Notes: generated by a model from the letters alone, not told the origin. A DNA stretch of 64,000 bases from Pseudomonas sp. Marseille-Q3773 (GCF_916618955.1 NZ_OU745390.1:2914001-2978000); one strand, 5' to 3'. Positions 1 through 9,597 are shown, numbered from the stretch's first letter. Numbers and translations: made by a program.

Positions 1-238
1 AGATGGCACGAAGTACCGATCCCGCTTCGTACTGCCAGGGGGGATGGATAAAAGTCTACTCCTGGCCTTGAATAGTTGAACCCCACAGTCGGATATTCAC
101 CCTTGCCGGATTTGCAACAATCTGCGACAAAGGCGCCGCAAAACCTCGGGCCAGCGCTTTTGGCCAACTTTCAGGGCAGGACTCGACATTTCACAGGATC
201 TTCGGTTTTCGCAACTGGCGGCCACCGAGCGCCGGCTG

Positions 239-640
239 TTGGACCATTTCTATCGCCAGCACGGCTCGCGCATGCGTGCGGCGGGCGAAGGGCAACTGTG
301 GGTGGCGCGGGCGCCGGGCATCATCGCCGGCTTGAGCCTGAGCGCGGTGGGCGACGGTTGCTGGCTGACCGGGTTGTTCGTCGACCCGCAGCGGCGCAGC
401 CAGGGGGTAGCCGGGCGCTTGGTCGAGGCAGCACTGGCGCGGGCTGACGGGCCGACCTGGCTATTCTGTCACCCGGACCTTGCCGTCTTCTATCAGCGGC
501 TGGGGTTCGATACGGCCGGGTACTTGCCGGAGGCCCTGGCTGGCCGCCTGCAGCGCTACCAGCGCAGCAAACGCCTGGTAGCGCTGCAGCGGGGTCAGTC
601 GTCGCTGGCGTCCAGCCCCGGGAACAGCACCTCGGTGTAG
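239..640 (+). CDS. GNAT-family N-acetyltransferase (start uncertain)
   Basis: The protein has the GNAT fold signature: a beta-strand with [20 protein letters not shown], holding the acetyl-CoA pyrophosphate loop (here [10 protein letters not shown]), followed by a C-terminal segment ending FYQRLGF, the usual last helix-strand of the fold. Acetyl-CoA would be the donor; the acceptor cannot be told. TTG 239 is the first standard start in this frame, but it has no ribosome-binding site, and the frame is open upstream. An AGGA at 178-181 sits six bases before an in-frame ATT at 188, so the native protein may begin about 17 residues earlier at a non-standard codon. The 3' end overlaps the convergent deformylase gene by 46 bases. 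The next standard start is ATG 272. The family is clear; the start is not. Confidence 0.7.
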   Translation: MDHFYRQHGSRMRAAGEGQLWVARAPGIIAGLSLSAVGDGCWLTGLFVDPQRRSQGVAGRLVEAALARADGPTWLFCHPDLAVFYQRLGFDTAGYLPEALAGRLQRYQRSKRLVALQRGQSSLASSPGNSTSV

Positions 641-1131
641 CCGAACCGGGAGAAGTCCTGGATGCGTGACGGGTACAGCCGGCCGATCAGGTGATCACAC
701 TCGTGTTGCACCACCCGGGCATGGAAGCCTTCGGCGAAGCGCTCGATCGGCTTGCCCTGGGGGTCGAGGCCGGTGTAGCAGATATGCTTGAAGCGCGGCA
801 CCACGCCGCGCAGGCCAGGTACCGACAGGCAGCCTTCCCAACCGTCCTCCAGCTCGGTGGAGGTTGGCGTGATCACCGGGTTGAGCAGGATGGTCTGCGG
901 CACCGGTTCGGCATCCGGGTAACGCTCGCTGCGCTCGAAGCCAAAGATCACCAGTTGCAGGTCGATGCCGACCTGCGGCGCCGCCAGGCCCACGCCGCCC
1001 ACGTGATGCATGGTTTCGAACATGTCGTCGATCAACCGTTGTAGCTCGGCGCTGCCGAACAGGTGTTGCGGTACTGGCGGGGCGATGCGCAGCAGGCGTT
1101 CGTCGCCCATCTTGAGAATGTCGCGGATCAT
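595..1131 (-). CDS. def: Peptide deformylase
   Basis: Removes the formyl group from N-terminal formyl-methionine of new proteins in the cytosol. All three family motifs are present: GVGLAAPQ at residues 46-53, EGCLS at 99-103 and QHECDH at 142-147. Cys101, His143 and His147 would bind the metal and Glu144 is the catalytic acid. Length 178 aa is normal. The gene is downstream of the YihY/BrkB gene with a 4-base ATGA overlap, so the two are probably translationally coupled. It does not sit next to fmt, so it is probably a second deformylase of the genome (inference). Confidence 0.95.
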   Translation of the reverse strand: MIRDILKMGDERLLRIAPPVPQHLFGSAELQRLIDDMFETMHHVGGVGLAAPQVGIDLQLVIFGFERSERYPDAEPVPQTILLNPVITPTSTELEDGWEGCLSVPGLRGVVPRFKHICYTGLDPQGKPIERFAEGFHARVVQHECDHLIGRLYPSRIQDFSRFGYTEVLFPGLDASDD

Positions 1132-2087
1132 CGGGGGTTCGGCTCGGAAGGTTGCTGGTCGCTCGGTATCGGGTGGTGATGGCCGAGCACGCTGATGGTA
1201 GCGTGGGGTTTGTGCTCGGCAGCTTCCTTTTCGCCGGGGTTCTTGCCCTCGCTGGACATATGCTCGATCACGGCGTTCATTTCCGCGCCCAGCAGCAACA
1301 CGGCAGCGGAAATATAGAAGTACAGCAACAGCACGATGATTGCACCAATGCTGCCGTACATGGCGTTGTAGTCGGCAAAGGTCTTCACGTAATAGGCAAA
1401 GCCCAGCGACGCCACGATCCAGACCACCACGGCCAATACCGAGCCCGGCGTGATGAAACGAAATTCCTGTTTAACATCCGGCATCACGTAGTAGATCACC
1501 GCCACTGCGACCATCAGCAGAATGACGATCACCGGCCAGCGCAGCACGGTCCACAAGGTAACGATGAACTCCTGCATGCCAACCTGCGCGGCGATCCATT
1601 CCATGACCTGCGGGCCCAGCACCATCAGCGCCGCAGCCACCAGCAGCATGCCGGCCAAGCCTACCGTGTAGAAAACCGACAGCGGTATGCGCTTCCACGC
1701 CGGGCGCCCCTCCGGCACGTCGTAGGCGGCGTTCATCGCGCTCATCATCAGCCGCACACCGGCCGAGGCGGTCCACAGGGCAATCACGATACCTACCGAC
1801 AACAACCCGCCCTTGGACTGTTGCAACTGGTCGATTACCGGGTTGACCTGCTCGAGTGCCTGGGGTGGCAGCACCAGTTCCGACTGCAGGCGCAGCCAGG
1901 AGAAGAAGTCCGGCAGGTGCAGGAAGCCGATCAGCGCTATCAGGAACAGCAGGAAGGGGAACAGCGAAAACAGCGCCTGGTAAGCCAGTGCCGAAGCGTA
2001 GGTGGACATCTCGTCGTCAAGGAACTCCTTGACGGTACGTACCAGCACGCGGTGCAAGGGCAGGCCGCGCAGGTCGGGGAAAATCAT
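1128..2087 (-). CDS. YihY/virulence factor BrkB family inner-membrane protein
   Basis: A 319-aa membrane protein with about six hydrophobic segments, including ones around residues 35-57, 97-117, 139-160, 180-204, 215-236 and 246-270. The family motifs [17 protein letters not shown] near the N-terminus and [26 protein letters not shown] (residues about 106-131) place it in the YihY/BrkB (formerly called RNase BN) group. These are inner-membrane proteins of poorly defined function. The C-terminal 40 residues are charged and probably cytosolic. ATG 2087 is preceded by AGGAG. The stop overlaps the def start by four bases. Confidence 0.9.
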   Translation of the reverse strand: MIFPDLRGLPLHRVLVRTVKEFLDDEMSTYASALAYQALFSLFPFLLFLIALIGFLHLPDFFSWLRLQSELVLPPQALEQVNPVIDQLQQSKGGLLSVGIVIALWTASAGVRLMMSAMNAAYDVPEGRPAWKRIPLSVFYTVGLAGMLLVAAALMVLGPQVMEWIAAQVGMQEFIVTLWTVLRWPVIVILLMVAVAVIYYVMPDVKQEFRFITPGSVLAVVVWIVASLGFAYYVKTFADYNAMYGSIGAIIVLLLYFYISAAVLLLGAEMNAVIEHMSSEGKNPGEKEAAEHKPHATISVLGHHHPIPSDQQPSEPNPR

Positions 2088-2190
2088 AGCGTCTCCTTTC
2101 GCCGCTTGATCGGTTCAATGAACAAGTCTAATAGACCCTGTCGGCGCTGTGCTGCTCCGGGCGATACTGCAAGAATTTTCCTACACTAGT

Positions 2191-2222
2191 CAGCCTCTTC
2201 GCGGGCCAGCGCGAAGAGGCTG
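2191..2222. repeat. Single REP-like hairpin
   Basis: CAGCCTCTTCGC and its near-complement GCGAAGAGGCTG flank a seven-base loop. It resembles half of the REP units seen elsewhere in the window. It lies between the start of the BrkB gene and the end of the CsbD gene, both on the minus strand, so it may also work as a terminator or 3' stabiliser for csbD. Confidence 0.6.
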
Positions 2223-2236
2223 CTTCGCGGTTCACA

Positions 2237-2416
2237 TCAAGGCTTTTTCACTGCATCCTTCACATTGCCCTTGATCTGTTGCCCCTCGCCTTTCAGTTCC
2301 TGCGCCTCGCCCTCAGCCCGCAGCCGGTCATTGTCGGTGGCTTTGCCAACCCCCTGCTTGACGTTACCGATGGCTTCGTTGGCCAACCCCTTTGCTTTGT
2401 CTTTGGTTCCGCTCAT
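2237..2416 (-). CDS. CsbD family stress-response protein
   Basis: A 59-aa, very hydrophilic, Lys/Glu/Gly-rich protein with the CsbD pattern: [20 protein letters not shown] followed by a second [17 protein letters not shown] repeat. Such proteins accumulate under general stress in many bacteria; their biochemical role is unknown. ATG 2416 was chosen because AGGAG lies just upstream and the family begins at this point; the longer frame to 2494 adds an unrelated N-terminus. Confidence 0.85.
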   Translation of the reverse strand: MSGTKDKAKGLANEAIGNVKQGVGKATDNDRLRAEGEAQELKGEGQQIKGNVKDAVKKP

Positions 2417-2614
2417 GGCAAAAACTCCTGTAACTGGAGACACGTGGAGCGTGTCGACAGTCGGTGGACCCAGGCCCTGCGCCAGGAGTTTCACCGGATC
2501 GCTCGGCTATGAGCCAAACGGCATCATTGCAGGCTGGCAGACGGCAAACCTTGCCGCGCCCGGTGGCACCCCTCACAATGCAGGCCTTCATAGCGTCAAC
2601 CCGCAGGAACCTGC

Positions 2615-2995
2615 ATGAAACTCGATAAACCCGCCGCCATCGCCAGGCGCAACCAGGCGCTGGCCCGGCCGGTGCTGACCAGCGCCAATACCCTGTTCGC
2701 CATTTTCGACCGCAAGCGCAACCTGTGGTGGTTCGAGGTGCCGGTGGCGCTGCTGCGCAAGGGCCAGCCCGACTGGGTCAACCTGCTACTGCACACTCCC
2801 GAAAGCGACGAGCTGCAGCACCTGAAAGTGCCGACCAACTTCCTGCGCGCCCACCAGGAGCAGATGGAAGTGCGCAACCCCGGCAAGCGCCGCTCGACCA
2901 TCAGCCTGGCGCTCAGCGCCGACCGCGATTCGCTGCTGCGCGACACCCGCCCGGGTGGCGAGCAGCTGGACTTCCGTACCTTCGTGCAGGCCTGA
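2615..2995 (+). CDS. Conserved hypothetical protein
   Basis: A 126-aa soluble protein rich in Arg and Leu that I cannot assign to a named family. Visible features are a basic N-terminus (KLDKPAAIARRNQALAR), an aromatic segment NLWWFEVPVALL and a C-terminal half with several charged residues; there is no signal peptide or membrane segment. The start ATG has AGGAA five bases upstream. It ends right before the convergent cvfB stop codon, so the two genes meet tail to tail without a spacer. The codon use matches the neighbours, supporting a real gene. Confidence 0.7.
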   Translation: MKLDKPAAIARRNQALARPVLTSANTLFAIFDRKRNLWWFEVPVALLRKGQPDWVNLLLHTPESDELQHLKVPTNFLRAHQEQMEVRNPGKRRSTISLALSADRDSLLRDTRPGGEQLDFRTFVQA

Positions 2996-3832
2996 TCAGG
3001 CCTTCTCGATCCGATCGTCATGGATGACGATACGGCCCTGCTTGAACAGGCCGCCAATAGCCTTCTTGAAGTTGCCCTTGCTGACATTGAACAGCTTGCT
3101 GATCAGCGCCGGGTCGCTCTTGTCACATACCCCCAGCACCCCGCCTTCAGCCTCCAGGCGGGCCATGATCTGCTCTTGCAGGCTGTCGGCCAGGGCCGTG
3201 CCCACCGGTTGCAGGCTGAGGGCGATCTTGCCGTCGTGGCGCACTTCCTTGATGAAGCCCTTTTCGTGCATGCCGGAACGCAGGAACTTGAACACCTCGT
3301 TCTTGTGGATCAGGCCCCAGTGGCGGTTGTTGATGATGGCCTTGAAGCCCATCGGCGTTTCGCCGGCCACCACCAGCTCGACCGGCTGGCCGACCTGGTA
3401 GTCTGCCGGGGTGCGGTCGAGGTAGCGGTCCAGGCGCGAGGTGGCGGTGATGCGGCGGGTGCGCTTGTCGAGGTACACGTGCACCACGCAGTAATCGCCG
3501 ATCTTCAACGGCCGCGCCTCTTCCGAGTACGGCATCAGCAGGTCCTTGGGCAGGCCCCAGTCGAGGAAGATGCCGGCGCCGTTGATGTCCTTCACCTTGA
3601 GGCTGGCGAATTCGCCGACCTGCACCTTGGGCTTTTCGGTGGTGGCGATCAGCTGGTCTTCGCTGTCCAGGTAGATGAACACGTTCAGCCAGTCATCGAC
3701 TTCGGTTTCGGCGTTTTTCGGGATGTAGCGCGCGGGCAGCAGGATCTCGCCGTCGGCACCGCCATCCAGGTACAGGCCGAAGTCCACGTGTTTCACGATT
3801 TGCAAACTGTTGTAACGCCCAAGCAGAGCCAT
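2996..3832 (-). CDS. cvfB: CvfB/YitL family S1-like RNA-binding protein
   Basis: 278 aa, the usual family length. It is built of tandem S1-type OB folds: residues about 1-65 (NSLQIVKHVDFGLYLDG), 70-130 (KVKDINGAGIFLDWGLPKDLL) and 145-210 (NRHWGLIHKNEVF), with a winged-helix-like C-terminus (ISKLFNVSKGNFKKAIGGL). In Gram-positive bacteria CvfB binds RNA and affects virulence gene expression; in Pseudomonas the role is not established. The start ATG 3832 follows GAGGA. The gene is monocistronic here. Confidence 0.88.
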   Translation of the reverse strand: MALLGRYNSLQIVKHVDFGLYLDGGADGEILLPARYIPKNAETEVDDWLNVFIYLDSEDQLIATTEKPKVQVGEFASLKVKDINGAGIFLDWGLPKDLLMPYSEEARPLKIGDYCVVHVYLDKRTRRITATSRLDRYLDRTPADYQVGQPVELVVAGETPMGFKAIINNRHWGLIHKNEVFKFLRSGMHEKGFIKEVRHDGKIALSLQPVGTALADSLQEQIMARLEAEGGVLGVCDKSDPALISKLFNVSKGNFKKAIGGLFKQGRIVIHDDRIEKA

Positions 3833-3963
3833 TTCCGATGATCCTCAAGACAAGGCGGCTATTCTACACCTGAAGCCAGCGTGCCGCCCGACCGCTGATG
3901 CAGTGGAACCGCCAGCCGCCCCCTTGCGTCTACCGTCTGGCCAGCCCCAGCAAGGAACAGCCC

Positions 3964-4824
3964 ATGCCGCTACGCCTGTCCAGAGCCCTGCTCATCGCCA
4001 TCGGCTTCGCCCTGGCCTTGGCCGCCTGCAGCCGCATCGACCTGGCCTACCGCAACCTCGACCGCCTGGTGCCCTGGTCGCTGGGCGATTACCTGGACAT
4101 GAACCGCGAGCAGAAGGCCATGCTCGACGACCGCCTGCGCGAGCACCTGGCCTGGCATTGCCAGACGCAGTTGCCCGGCTACCTCGACTGGCTGGACCGC
4201 ATACGCGACATGGTGGCCGCCGACCAGGTGACGGACCAGGCCCTGCAGCAACGCACCCGCGAAGCGCGCGAGGCGATTGGCCGGGTGGCCGAGGAAATCA
4301 CCCCGTCGGCCACTGAACTGCTGCGCGGCATGAGTGATGCCCAGGTGGCGGAAATGCGCGAGGCCTTTCGCGACGACATCGCCGAACGGCAGAAACAGTA
4401 TGTCGATACGCCGCTGTCGAAACAGATTGCGCGCCGTGCCGAACGCATGGAAAAACGCCTCACGCCCTGGTTTGGCGAGCTGACCCCGGTGCAAAAGCAA
4501 CGCGTGCAGGCCTGGTCCGAAGCGCTGGGCGACCAGAACCGCGCCTGGATCGCCAACCGCGCCCACTGGCAGCAGCAGCTGCTGCTGGCCATGAACCAGC
4601 GTAACGACGCCAGCTTCGAACCGCGCCTGGCGACCTTGCTGCAACGCAAGGAAAGCTTGTGGACGCCGGAGTATCGCGCAGCATTCCAGAATACCGAGCG
4701 GCAGGCGCGTAGCCTGCTGGTCGACCTGGTGCAGCAGAGCACGCCGCAGCAGCGGCGGTTCCTGCTGGAGCGGCTGGGCCAGGTGCGCACGAACTTCAGT
4801 GACTTGAAGTGTTTGAAGGGGTGA
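3964..4824 (+). CDS. DUF6279-type lipoprotein
   Basis: A predicted 286-aa lipoprotein. The N-terminus has a positively charged head, a hydrophobic core and the lipobox LALAAC, so Cys near residue 20 would be lipidated and the protein anchored in the envelope. The rest is alpha-helical and rich in Arg, Glu and Gln (for example EREQK-like and RRAERMEKRLTPWF stretches). ATG 3964 was chosen over an upstream start because AGGAA lies seven bases before it and the signal peptide begins there. Function unknown. A perfect REP pair follows ten bases after the stop. Confidence 0.82.
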   Translation: MPLRLSRALLIAIGFALALAACSRIDLAYRNLDRLVPWSLGDYLDMNREQKAMLDDRLREHLAWHCQTQLPGYLDWLDRIRDMVAADQVTDQALQQRTREAREAIGRVAEEITPSATELLRGMSDAQVAEMREAFRDDIAERQKQYVDTPLSKQIARRAERMEKRLTPWFGELTPVQKQRVQAWSEALGDQNRAWIANRAHWQQQLLLAMNQRNDASFEPRLATLLQRKESLWTPEYRAAFQNTERQARSLLVDLVQQSTPQQRRFLLERLGQVRTNFSDLKCLKG

Positions 4825-4833
4825 CGGTGAAAA

Positions 4834-4943
4834 GCAGGCCCGGCCTCTTCGCGGGTAAACCCGCTCCCACAGATACGGCACAGTATGCGAAACCAGTGGG
4901 GTGCCTGTGGGAGCGGGTTTACCCGCGAAGAGGCCGGGCCTGC
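4834..4943. repeat. REP pair (inverted)
   Basis: Two 39-base arms, 4834-4872 and 4905-4943, are perfect inverted copies with core GCGGGTAAACCCGC. This is the P. putida-type REP element in head-to-head pairing. It sits between the convergent lipoprotein and aceK genes and could end transcription from both sides. Confidence 0.9.
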
Positions 4944-4953
4944 TAAAGCACAG

Positions 4954-6633
4954 TCACCGCCCCTTGCGCCGATACGGGAACACATCGATCACCTTGCCGT
5001 CGCTTATCGCCGCCTGCAGCCCCTTCCAGTAATCCGCGTCATACAGCTCCCCATGCAGGCGGCTGAACAAACGGCGCTGGCCGATATCGGCAAACAAAAA
5101 CGGCGGAAACTCTTCGGGGAACACATCATGCGGCCCGATCGAGTACCACGGCTCGCCCGACATCTCGTCTTCCGGGTAACGCGGTGGCGGAATATGGCGG
5201 AAGTTCACCTCGGTCAGAAAGCTGATTTCGTCATAGTCGTAGAACACCACCCGGCCATGCCGGGTAACGCCGAAATTCTTCAGCAGCATGTCGCCAGGGA
5301 AGATGTTCGCCGCCGCCAGCTGCTTGATGGCCAGGCCATAATCCTCCAGCGCCTCCAGCACCTGGGCCTCGCTGGCCTGCTCCAGGTACAGGTTCAATGG
5401 CGTCATGCGCCGCTCGGTCCAGCAGTGGCGAATCAGCACCGTGTCGCCTTCCAGCGCCACGGTCGAGGGTGCCACCTCCAGCAGCTCGGCCAGGCACTCC
5501 GGCTCGAACTTGCTGCGCGGGAAGCGAAAATCGGCGAATTCCTGGGTATCGGCCATCCGCCCCACCCGATCGACACTCTTCACCAGCCGGTACTTGTCGA
5601 TCACCGTGGCGCGGTCGACCGTCTTCGAGGGCGAAAAACGGTCCTTGATGATCTTGAACACGGTGTTGAAGCCCGGCAGGGTGAACACGCTCATGACCAT
5701 GCCACGTACCCCGGGGGCCATGACGAAACGGTCGTCGCTGCTGGCCAGGTGGTTGATCAGCGCCCGGTAGAACTCCGACTTGCCGTGCTTGTAGAACCCG
5801 ATCGAGGTGTACAGCTCGGCAATGTGCTTGCCTGGCAGAATGCGCTTGAGGAAGTTGACGAACTCCGCCGGCACCGGCACATCGACCATGAAGTACGAGC
5901 GGGTGAAGGAAAAGATGATCGACACCTCGGCCTCGTCGGTGATCAGTGCATCGGCCTCGATGCCGTGCCCTTCGCGGTGCAGCAGCGGAATCACCAGCGG
6001 CCACTGCTCGTCGCTGTTGTATAGCCGGCCGACCAGGTATGCCCCCTTGTTGCGGTACAGCACCGGCACGAACAGCTCCAGGGCCAGGGCCGGGTCCTTG
6101 CAGACCCAGTCCGGCAGGCAGTCGCGCAACTGCTCCTCCAGGCGTGCCAGGTCGCCTTCCAGGTCGCCATACGGCACATCGAACGGGTAATCGGCAAAGA
6201 CCGCCCGCAGCAAGCCTTTCAAGCCATCGTCAGGCCGATAGGTGCGGGTTTGCGCAGCACGTTCGCGACCGCGCATCGACGGCCGGGTGGTGTGGATGAA
6301 CATGCAGCCGTCGCTGATCAGGTCGTGGCTGAACAGGCTGCAGAACAGCGAGTTGTACCAGGTCTCGGCCAGCTCGTCGTCCAGGCGCGGGTCGATCAGG
6401 TGGATGTAGGCGTTCTTCACCAGCGGCCATTGCGCCACGTCCAGCAGCACGTCCTCGGCAAACCCTTGGCGCAGCCAGCCGTTGACCTCGGCGACCTTTT
6501 CTTCGTAGAGATTGATGCGGGCAGCAGCAGCACGCTGGATGTCCTGCCAGCGCGCCTGTTCGAAGCGCTTGCGGGCGCCCAGGGTGATGCGCCGGAAGTG
6601 GTCGCGGTAGTCGTCGAAGCCGGCGAGGATCAT
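4954..6633 (-). CDS. aceK: Isocitrate dehydrogenase kinase/phosphatase
   Basis: Switches isocitrate dehydrogenase off and on by phosphorylation, directing carbon into the glyoxylate shunt. The 559-aa product carries AceK hallmarks: an N-terminal regulatory half ([15 protein letters not shown], residues about 44-58), the ATP-binding [21 protein letters not shown] (around 310-330) and the kinase-like core with [27 protein letters not shown] (around 450-476). The frame is open upstream and reads [11 protein letters not shown] immediately before Met1, which looks like genuine AceK N-terminus, yet no ATG, GTG or TTG exists there. The start is therefore either shortened or non-standard. It is monocistronic, bounded by REP pairs on both sides. 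Confidence 0.95.
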   Translation of the reverse strand: MILAGFDDYRDHFRRITLGARKRFEQARWQDIQRAAAARINLYEEKVAEVNGWLRQGFAEDVLLDVAQWPLVKNAYIHLIDPRLDDELAETWYNSLFCSLFSHDLISDGCMFIHTTRPSMRGRERAAQTRTYRPDDGLKGLLRAVFADYPFDVPYGDLEGDLARLEEQLRDCLPDWVCKDPALALELFVPVLYRNKGAYLVGRLYNSDEQWPLVIPLLHREGHGIEADALITDEAEVSIIFSFTRSYFMVDVPVPAEFVNFLKRILPGKHIAELYTSIGFYKHGKSEFYRALINHLASSDDRFVMAPGVRGMVMSVFTLPGFNTVFKIIKDRFSPSKTVDRATVIDKYRLVKSVDRVGRMADTQEFADFRFPRSKFEPECLAELLEVAPSTVALEGDTVLIRHCWTERRMTPLNLYLEQASEAQVLEALEDYGLAIKQLAAANIFPGDMLLKNFGVTRHGRVVFYDYDEISFLTEVNFRHIPPPRYPEDEMSGEPWYSIGPHDVFPEEFPPFLFADIGQRRLFSRLHGELYDADYWKGLQAAISDGKVIDVFPYRRKGR

Positions 6634-6729
6634 CCGGGCGATTTCAACGGCGGGCCCAGGTTGGGGGGTGCGGAGACCTCGATGCGGTGTTGAGTTACAG
6701 AGCTTAGTCGCCTCTTGGTTTTTGCGGAG

Positions 6730-6838
6730 CCTGTGCCGACCTCTTCGCGGGTAAACCCGCTCCCACAGGTGCTCTGCAATGCTCGGCCCGGTGGCAGCCC
6801 TGTGGGAGCAGCTTTACCCGCGAAAGGGCCGACACAGG
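6730..6838. repeat. REP pair (inverted, imperfect)
   Basis: Arms 6730-6768 and 6800-6838 are imperfect inverted copies of the same REP unit as at 4834, with core GCGGGTAAACCCGC in the left arm and GCAGCTTTACCCGC in the right. It lies between the divergent aceK and DMT transporter genes, so it is upstream of both and not simply a terminator. Confidence 0.85.
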
Positions 6839-6917
6839 TTTACACCGCAAGAAAGCACAAGAATCCCCAGCCCCCCTGGCGTACACTCGCGCCCCTGCCC
6901 TGCCCCCGGAGACCGTC

Positions 6918-7793
6918 GTGAGCCCCATCGCCCTAGCCCGCCTGCTGACCCTTGCCGCCGTCTGGGGGGCGAGTTTCCTGTTCATGCGCATCATCGCCCC
7001 GGCGCTTGGCACGGTGCCGACCGCGTTTTTCCGCGTATCCATCGCCTGCCTGGGCCTGGTCGCGCTGCTTGCCGCCGCCCGGGTGCGCTGGGATTTCCAG
7101 GGCAGGCTCGGCGCCTGCCTGGTGCTGGGCATGATCAACTCCGGCATTCCGGCCACCTTCTATTCCGTCGCCGCCCAGGTGTTACCGGCCGGCTATTCGG
7201 CCATCTTCAACGCCACCACGCCGCTGATGGGCGTGCTGGTCGGCGCGCTGTTCTTCCGCGAGCCGATGACCCTGGCCAAGCTGTGTGGCATCTTCCTCGG
7301 CCTGTTCGGCGTCGGCATCCTCAGCGGCGCCGGCCCGGTCGCCCTTGACCTGGCCCTGCTGCAGGGCGCCCTGGCCTGCCTGGCAGCCACCACCTGCTAC
7401 GGCTTTGCCGGTTTCCTCGCCCGCCGCTGGGTCAGCGGCCTGGACAGCCGCCTGTCGGCCCTGGGCAGCATGCTCGGCGCTACCCTGATGCTCAGCCCGC
7501 TGTTCGCCTGGAGCGCACTGAGCCAGCCCCCGGCCAGCTGGGGCGGCTGGCAGGTATGGCTGTCGCTGCTGGGCCTGGGCTTGCTGTGTACGGCATTCGC
7601 CTACATCCTGTACTTCCGCCTGCTGGAAGAAATCGGCCCGGTCAAGGCCAGCACCGTGACCTTCCTGATTCCGGTGTTCGGCGTAGTCTGGGGGGCGTGG
7701 CTGCTGGCTGAACCGCTGTCGATGGCGCACCTGTACGGCGGCCTGCTGATCGGTGCGGCGTTGTGGCTGGTACTGCGCCCGGCGCGCAGGTGA
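6918..7793 (+). CDS. DMT superfamily (EamA) transporter
   Basis: 291 aa with ten hydrophobic helices arranged as two EamA repeats: about residues 5-130 and 145-288. Typical motifs are the opening AAVWGASFLFMRI and the repeat-end PLMGVLVGALFFREP and IPVFGVVWGAWLLAEP. Such proteins export amino acids or other small metabolites at the inner membrane; the substrate is unknown. The start is GTG 6918 with GGAGA upstream. A DUF4265 gene follows 13 bases after the stop on the same strand and is probably cotranscribed. Confidence 0.9.
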   Translation: MSPIALARLLTLAAVWGASFLFMRIIAPALGTVPTAFFRVSIACLGLVALLAAARVRWDFQGRLGACLVLGMINSGIPATFYSVAAQVLPAGYSAIFNATTPLMGVLVGALFFREPMTLAKLCGIFLGLFGVGILSGAGPVALDLALLQGALACLAATTCYGFAGFLARRWVSGLDSRLSALGSMLGATLMLSPLFAWSALSQPPASWGGWQVWLSLLGLGLLCTAFAYILYFRLLEEIGPVKASTVTFLIPVFGVVWGAWLLAEPLSMAHLYGGLLIGAALWLVLRPARR

Positions 7794-7806
7794 AGCGGAG
7801 CAGACC

Positions 7807-8265
7807 GTGAACAGCGCATACAAGAAGGTCTTGTTCCGCCTGGAACAGGACGCCAACGGCTATCCACCGGCCTCGGTCGAGGGGCTGTGGGCCAAGGCCG
7901 TGGACGGTGGCTATGCCGTCGACAACATTCCCTTCCATGTCTACGGCATTGCCCCGGGCGACGTGATCGCCACCCGTGAAGAAGCCGGCGAAACCTGGTT
8001 TGCCGAACTGCGCCGCAGCAGCGGCAGTTCGGTGTTCCGGGTTATCGTCAGGCCCCCGGAAACCCTGGACCAGGTACGCGCGGCGCTGCAGGACTTCGGC
8101 TGCAACTGCGAGACCGAACAGGCGGTGAAGATGCTGGCGCTCGAAGTTCCGCCGCAGCGTTCGCTCGATACCCTGCTCTACTACCTGCTCACCCAGCGCG
8201 ACGCCGGCCTGCTGGACTTCGAGGAAGGCGTGCTGCGCCACGCCATCCCCGAAGAATTCCGCTAA
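7807..8265 (+). CDS. DUF4265 domain protein
   Basis: 152-aa soluble protein matching the DUF4265 pattern: KVLFRLEQDANGYPPASVEGLW at the N-terminus, then DNIPFHVYGIAPGDVI, a segment for which GD and the hydrophobic pattern are typical. GTG 7807 is the likely start since a GGAG lies about eight bases upstream; a longer frame from 7753 overlaps the transporter gene. It follows the DMT gene closely. The role of the family is not known, and no catalytic motif is evident. It ends three bases before the stop of the convergent second DMT gene. Confidence 0.8.
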   Translation: MNSAYKKVLFRLEQDANGYPPASVEGLWAKAVDGGYAVDNIPFHVYGIAPGDVIATREEAGETWFAELRRSSGSSVFRVIVRPPETLDQVRAALQDFGCNCETEQAVKMLALEVPPQRSLDTLLYYLLTQRDAGLLDFEEGVLRHAIPEEFR

Positions 8266-8268
8266 CGC

Positions 8269-9150
8269 CTACGCCTCGGCCAGGCGCGCGGCAGGCTTGC
8301 GAAACACGAACAGCAGGCCCACCACGATCAGCCCCATGCCCAGCAGGCCGAGCGGTGCCAGGCGGTTGCCGAAGATCAGCAAGTCCATCACCGCGGTCAC
8401 CGCCGGCACCAGGTAGAACAGGCTGGTGACATTGACCAGGTTGCCCTTGGCGATCAGCCGGTACAGCAACAAGGTCGCCAGCAGCGAGACCACCAGGCCC
8501 ATCCACAGCAACGCACCGACGAAGCCGCTGCTCCACTGCACATGCAATGGCTGCAGCGGCGCGAACAGTGCGCACATGGCAAAGCCGGCCAGGTACTGCA
8601 GCGGCAGGGTGCCCATCGGGTTGTCGGTGATGCGCTTCTGCAGGATCGAGCCCAAGGTCATGCTGGCCAGTGCCAGCAGGGCGAACAGCATCCCGGCCAG
8701 CGATACCCCACCCAGGTTGATGCCCTGGTAGACGACCATGACCAAGCCAGCCAGCCCCAGCCCCAGGCCGAACACACGGCTCCAGGAGCGCTGGCGCTCC
8801 ATCAGCACCACGGTCAGGATCGGCTGTACCCCCATCACCGTGGCCATGATGCCGGGGGTGACCTGGGTGTCGAGCGCCAGCAGGTAGAAGATCTGGTAGG
8901 CGCCGAGCAGCACGCAGCCGGTGCCCAGAGCCCGCAGCACGGCACCGCGACTGCGCGGCCAGCGCAGCCCCAGCAGTGGCCCGACCAGCAGCACGCCGGC
9001 CAGGGCCAGCGCCGAGCGCAACAGCAGGAAGGCGAACGGGCTGGCCTGCGTCAGGCCCAGCTTGGAAACGATTGCCCCGCTGCTCCACAGCAGGACGAAC
9101 AGGCAGGTAGTGGCCGCCGAGGCCACCGAGGTTTTGCTAAAGACAGACAT
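8269..9150 (-). CDS. DMT superfamily (EamA) transporter
   Basis: 293 aa, ten transmembrane helices in two EamA repeats. The N-terminal repeat begins CLFVLLWSSGAIVSKLGL and ends with GVQPILTVVLMERQ; the second ends SLFYLVPAVTAVMDLLIFGNRL. It is convergent with, and not a close copy of, the other DMT gene at 6918. A drug/metabolite efflux role at the inner membrane is likely, with unknown substrate. The 447-base gap beyond its start separates the housekeeping part from the pyoverdine locus. Confidence 0.9.
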   Translation of the reverse strand: MSVFSKTSVASAATTCLFVLLWSSGAIVSKLGLTQASPFAFLLLRSALALAGVLLVGPLLGLRWPRSRGAVLRALGTGCVLLGAYQIFYLLALDTQVTPGIMATVMGVQPILTVVLMERQRSWSRVFGLGLGLAGLVMVVYQGINLGGVSLAGMLFALLALASMTLGSILQKRITDNPMGTLPLQYLAGFAMCALFAPLQPLHVQWSSGFVGALLWMGLVVSLLATLLLYRLIAKGNLVNVTSLFYLVPAVTAVMDLLIFGNRLAPLGLLGMGLIVVGLLFVFRKPAARLAEA

Positions 9151-9597
9151 GGATTGCCACCTGATATAAGGCAGATAAGCCAGACGGACGACGTGCGCTT
9201 CAGCGTGGGAAGCCGCCGACCGTGTTCAGTAGGTTGCGTGTGCGAAGGGCAGCGGCCAGAAGCCGATCAGCCCAGCACGACCACGCAGCGAGGCGGAGCT
9301 ACGCCGCCCACGACGCCACTGACAGGTGGTGGTGGATAGTGACTGATCATGGCCGGCTGCTGGCTGCCACGCACGACCATGCCCGCGACTGGCGCGATGG
9401 CAAAGCAAGTGGTGGAAGGGCTGGCTGGCATGAGCAGGTCTTCGGGAAGAGGACAATGGGCTGGACTATAGCCCGGTGGTTCGTGGCTGGCAACCATCGC
9501 CGCCGCCCACGCGCCTGCAACACTGGTTAATTTTTCACCGCTCCGGCTCGTCTGAATGCGAAACGCAGCCCGCATTCACCCGTTCCGAGGACCGCTG
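9151..9597. other. Intergenic region upstream of the PvdO-like gene
   Basis: About 450 bases between the divergent DMT and PvdO-like genes. Short open frames on both strands show no codon-use or family support. The only signal I see is the promoter-like site at 9528-9551. Confidence 0.6.
9528..9551 (+). promoter_or_regulatory. Iron-starvation-type promoter, near match
   Basis: TAATT (9528-9532), 16 bases, CGT (9549-9551), followed by CTGAA. The PvdS-type consensus is TAAAT-N16/17-CGT; one base differs in the upstream element. The CGTCTGA context is shared with the NRPS and azurin sites. The start codon of the PvdO-like gene is 46 bases downstream. Confidence 0.6.

Noticed and set aside
1..238. 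Possible gene or terminator at the left edge
   Set aside because: A weak hairpin (ACGAAG at 8-13 and CTTCGT at 24-29) is present, but no T run or coding support; nothing else is seen.
1152..2189. Plus-strand frame of 345 codons over the BrkB gene
   Set aside because: His/Gln-rich translation without motifs, antisense to a membrane protein with known family motifs.
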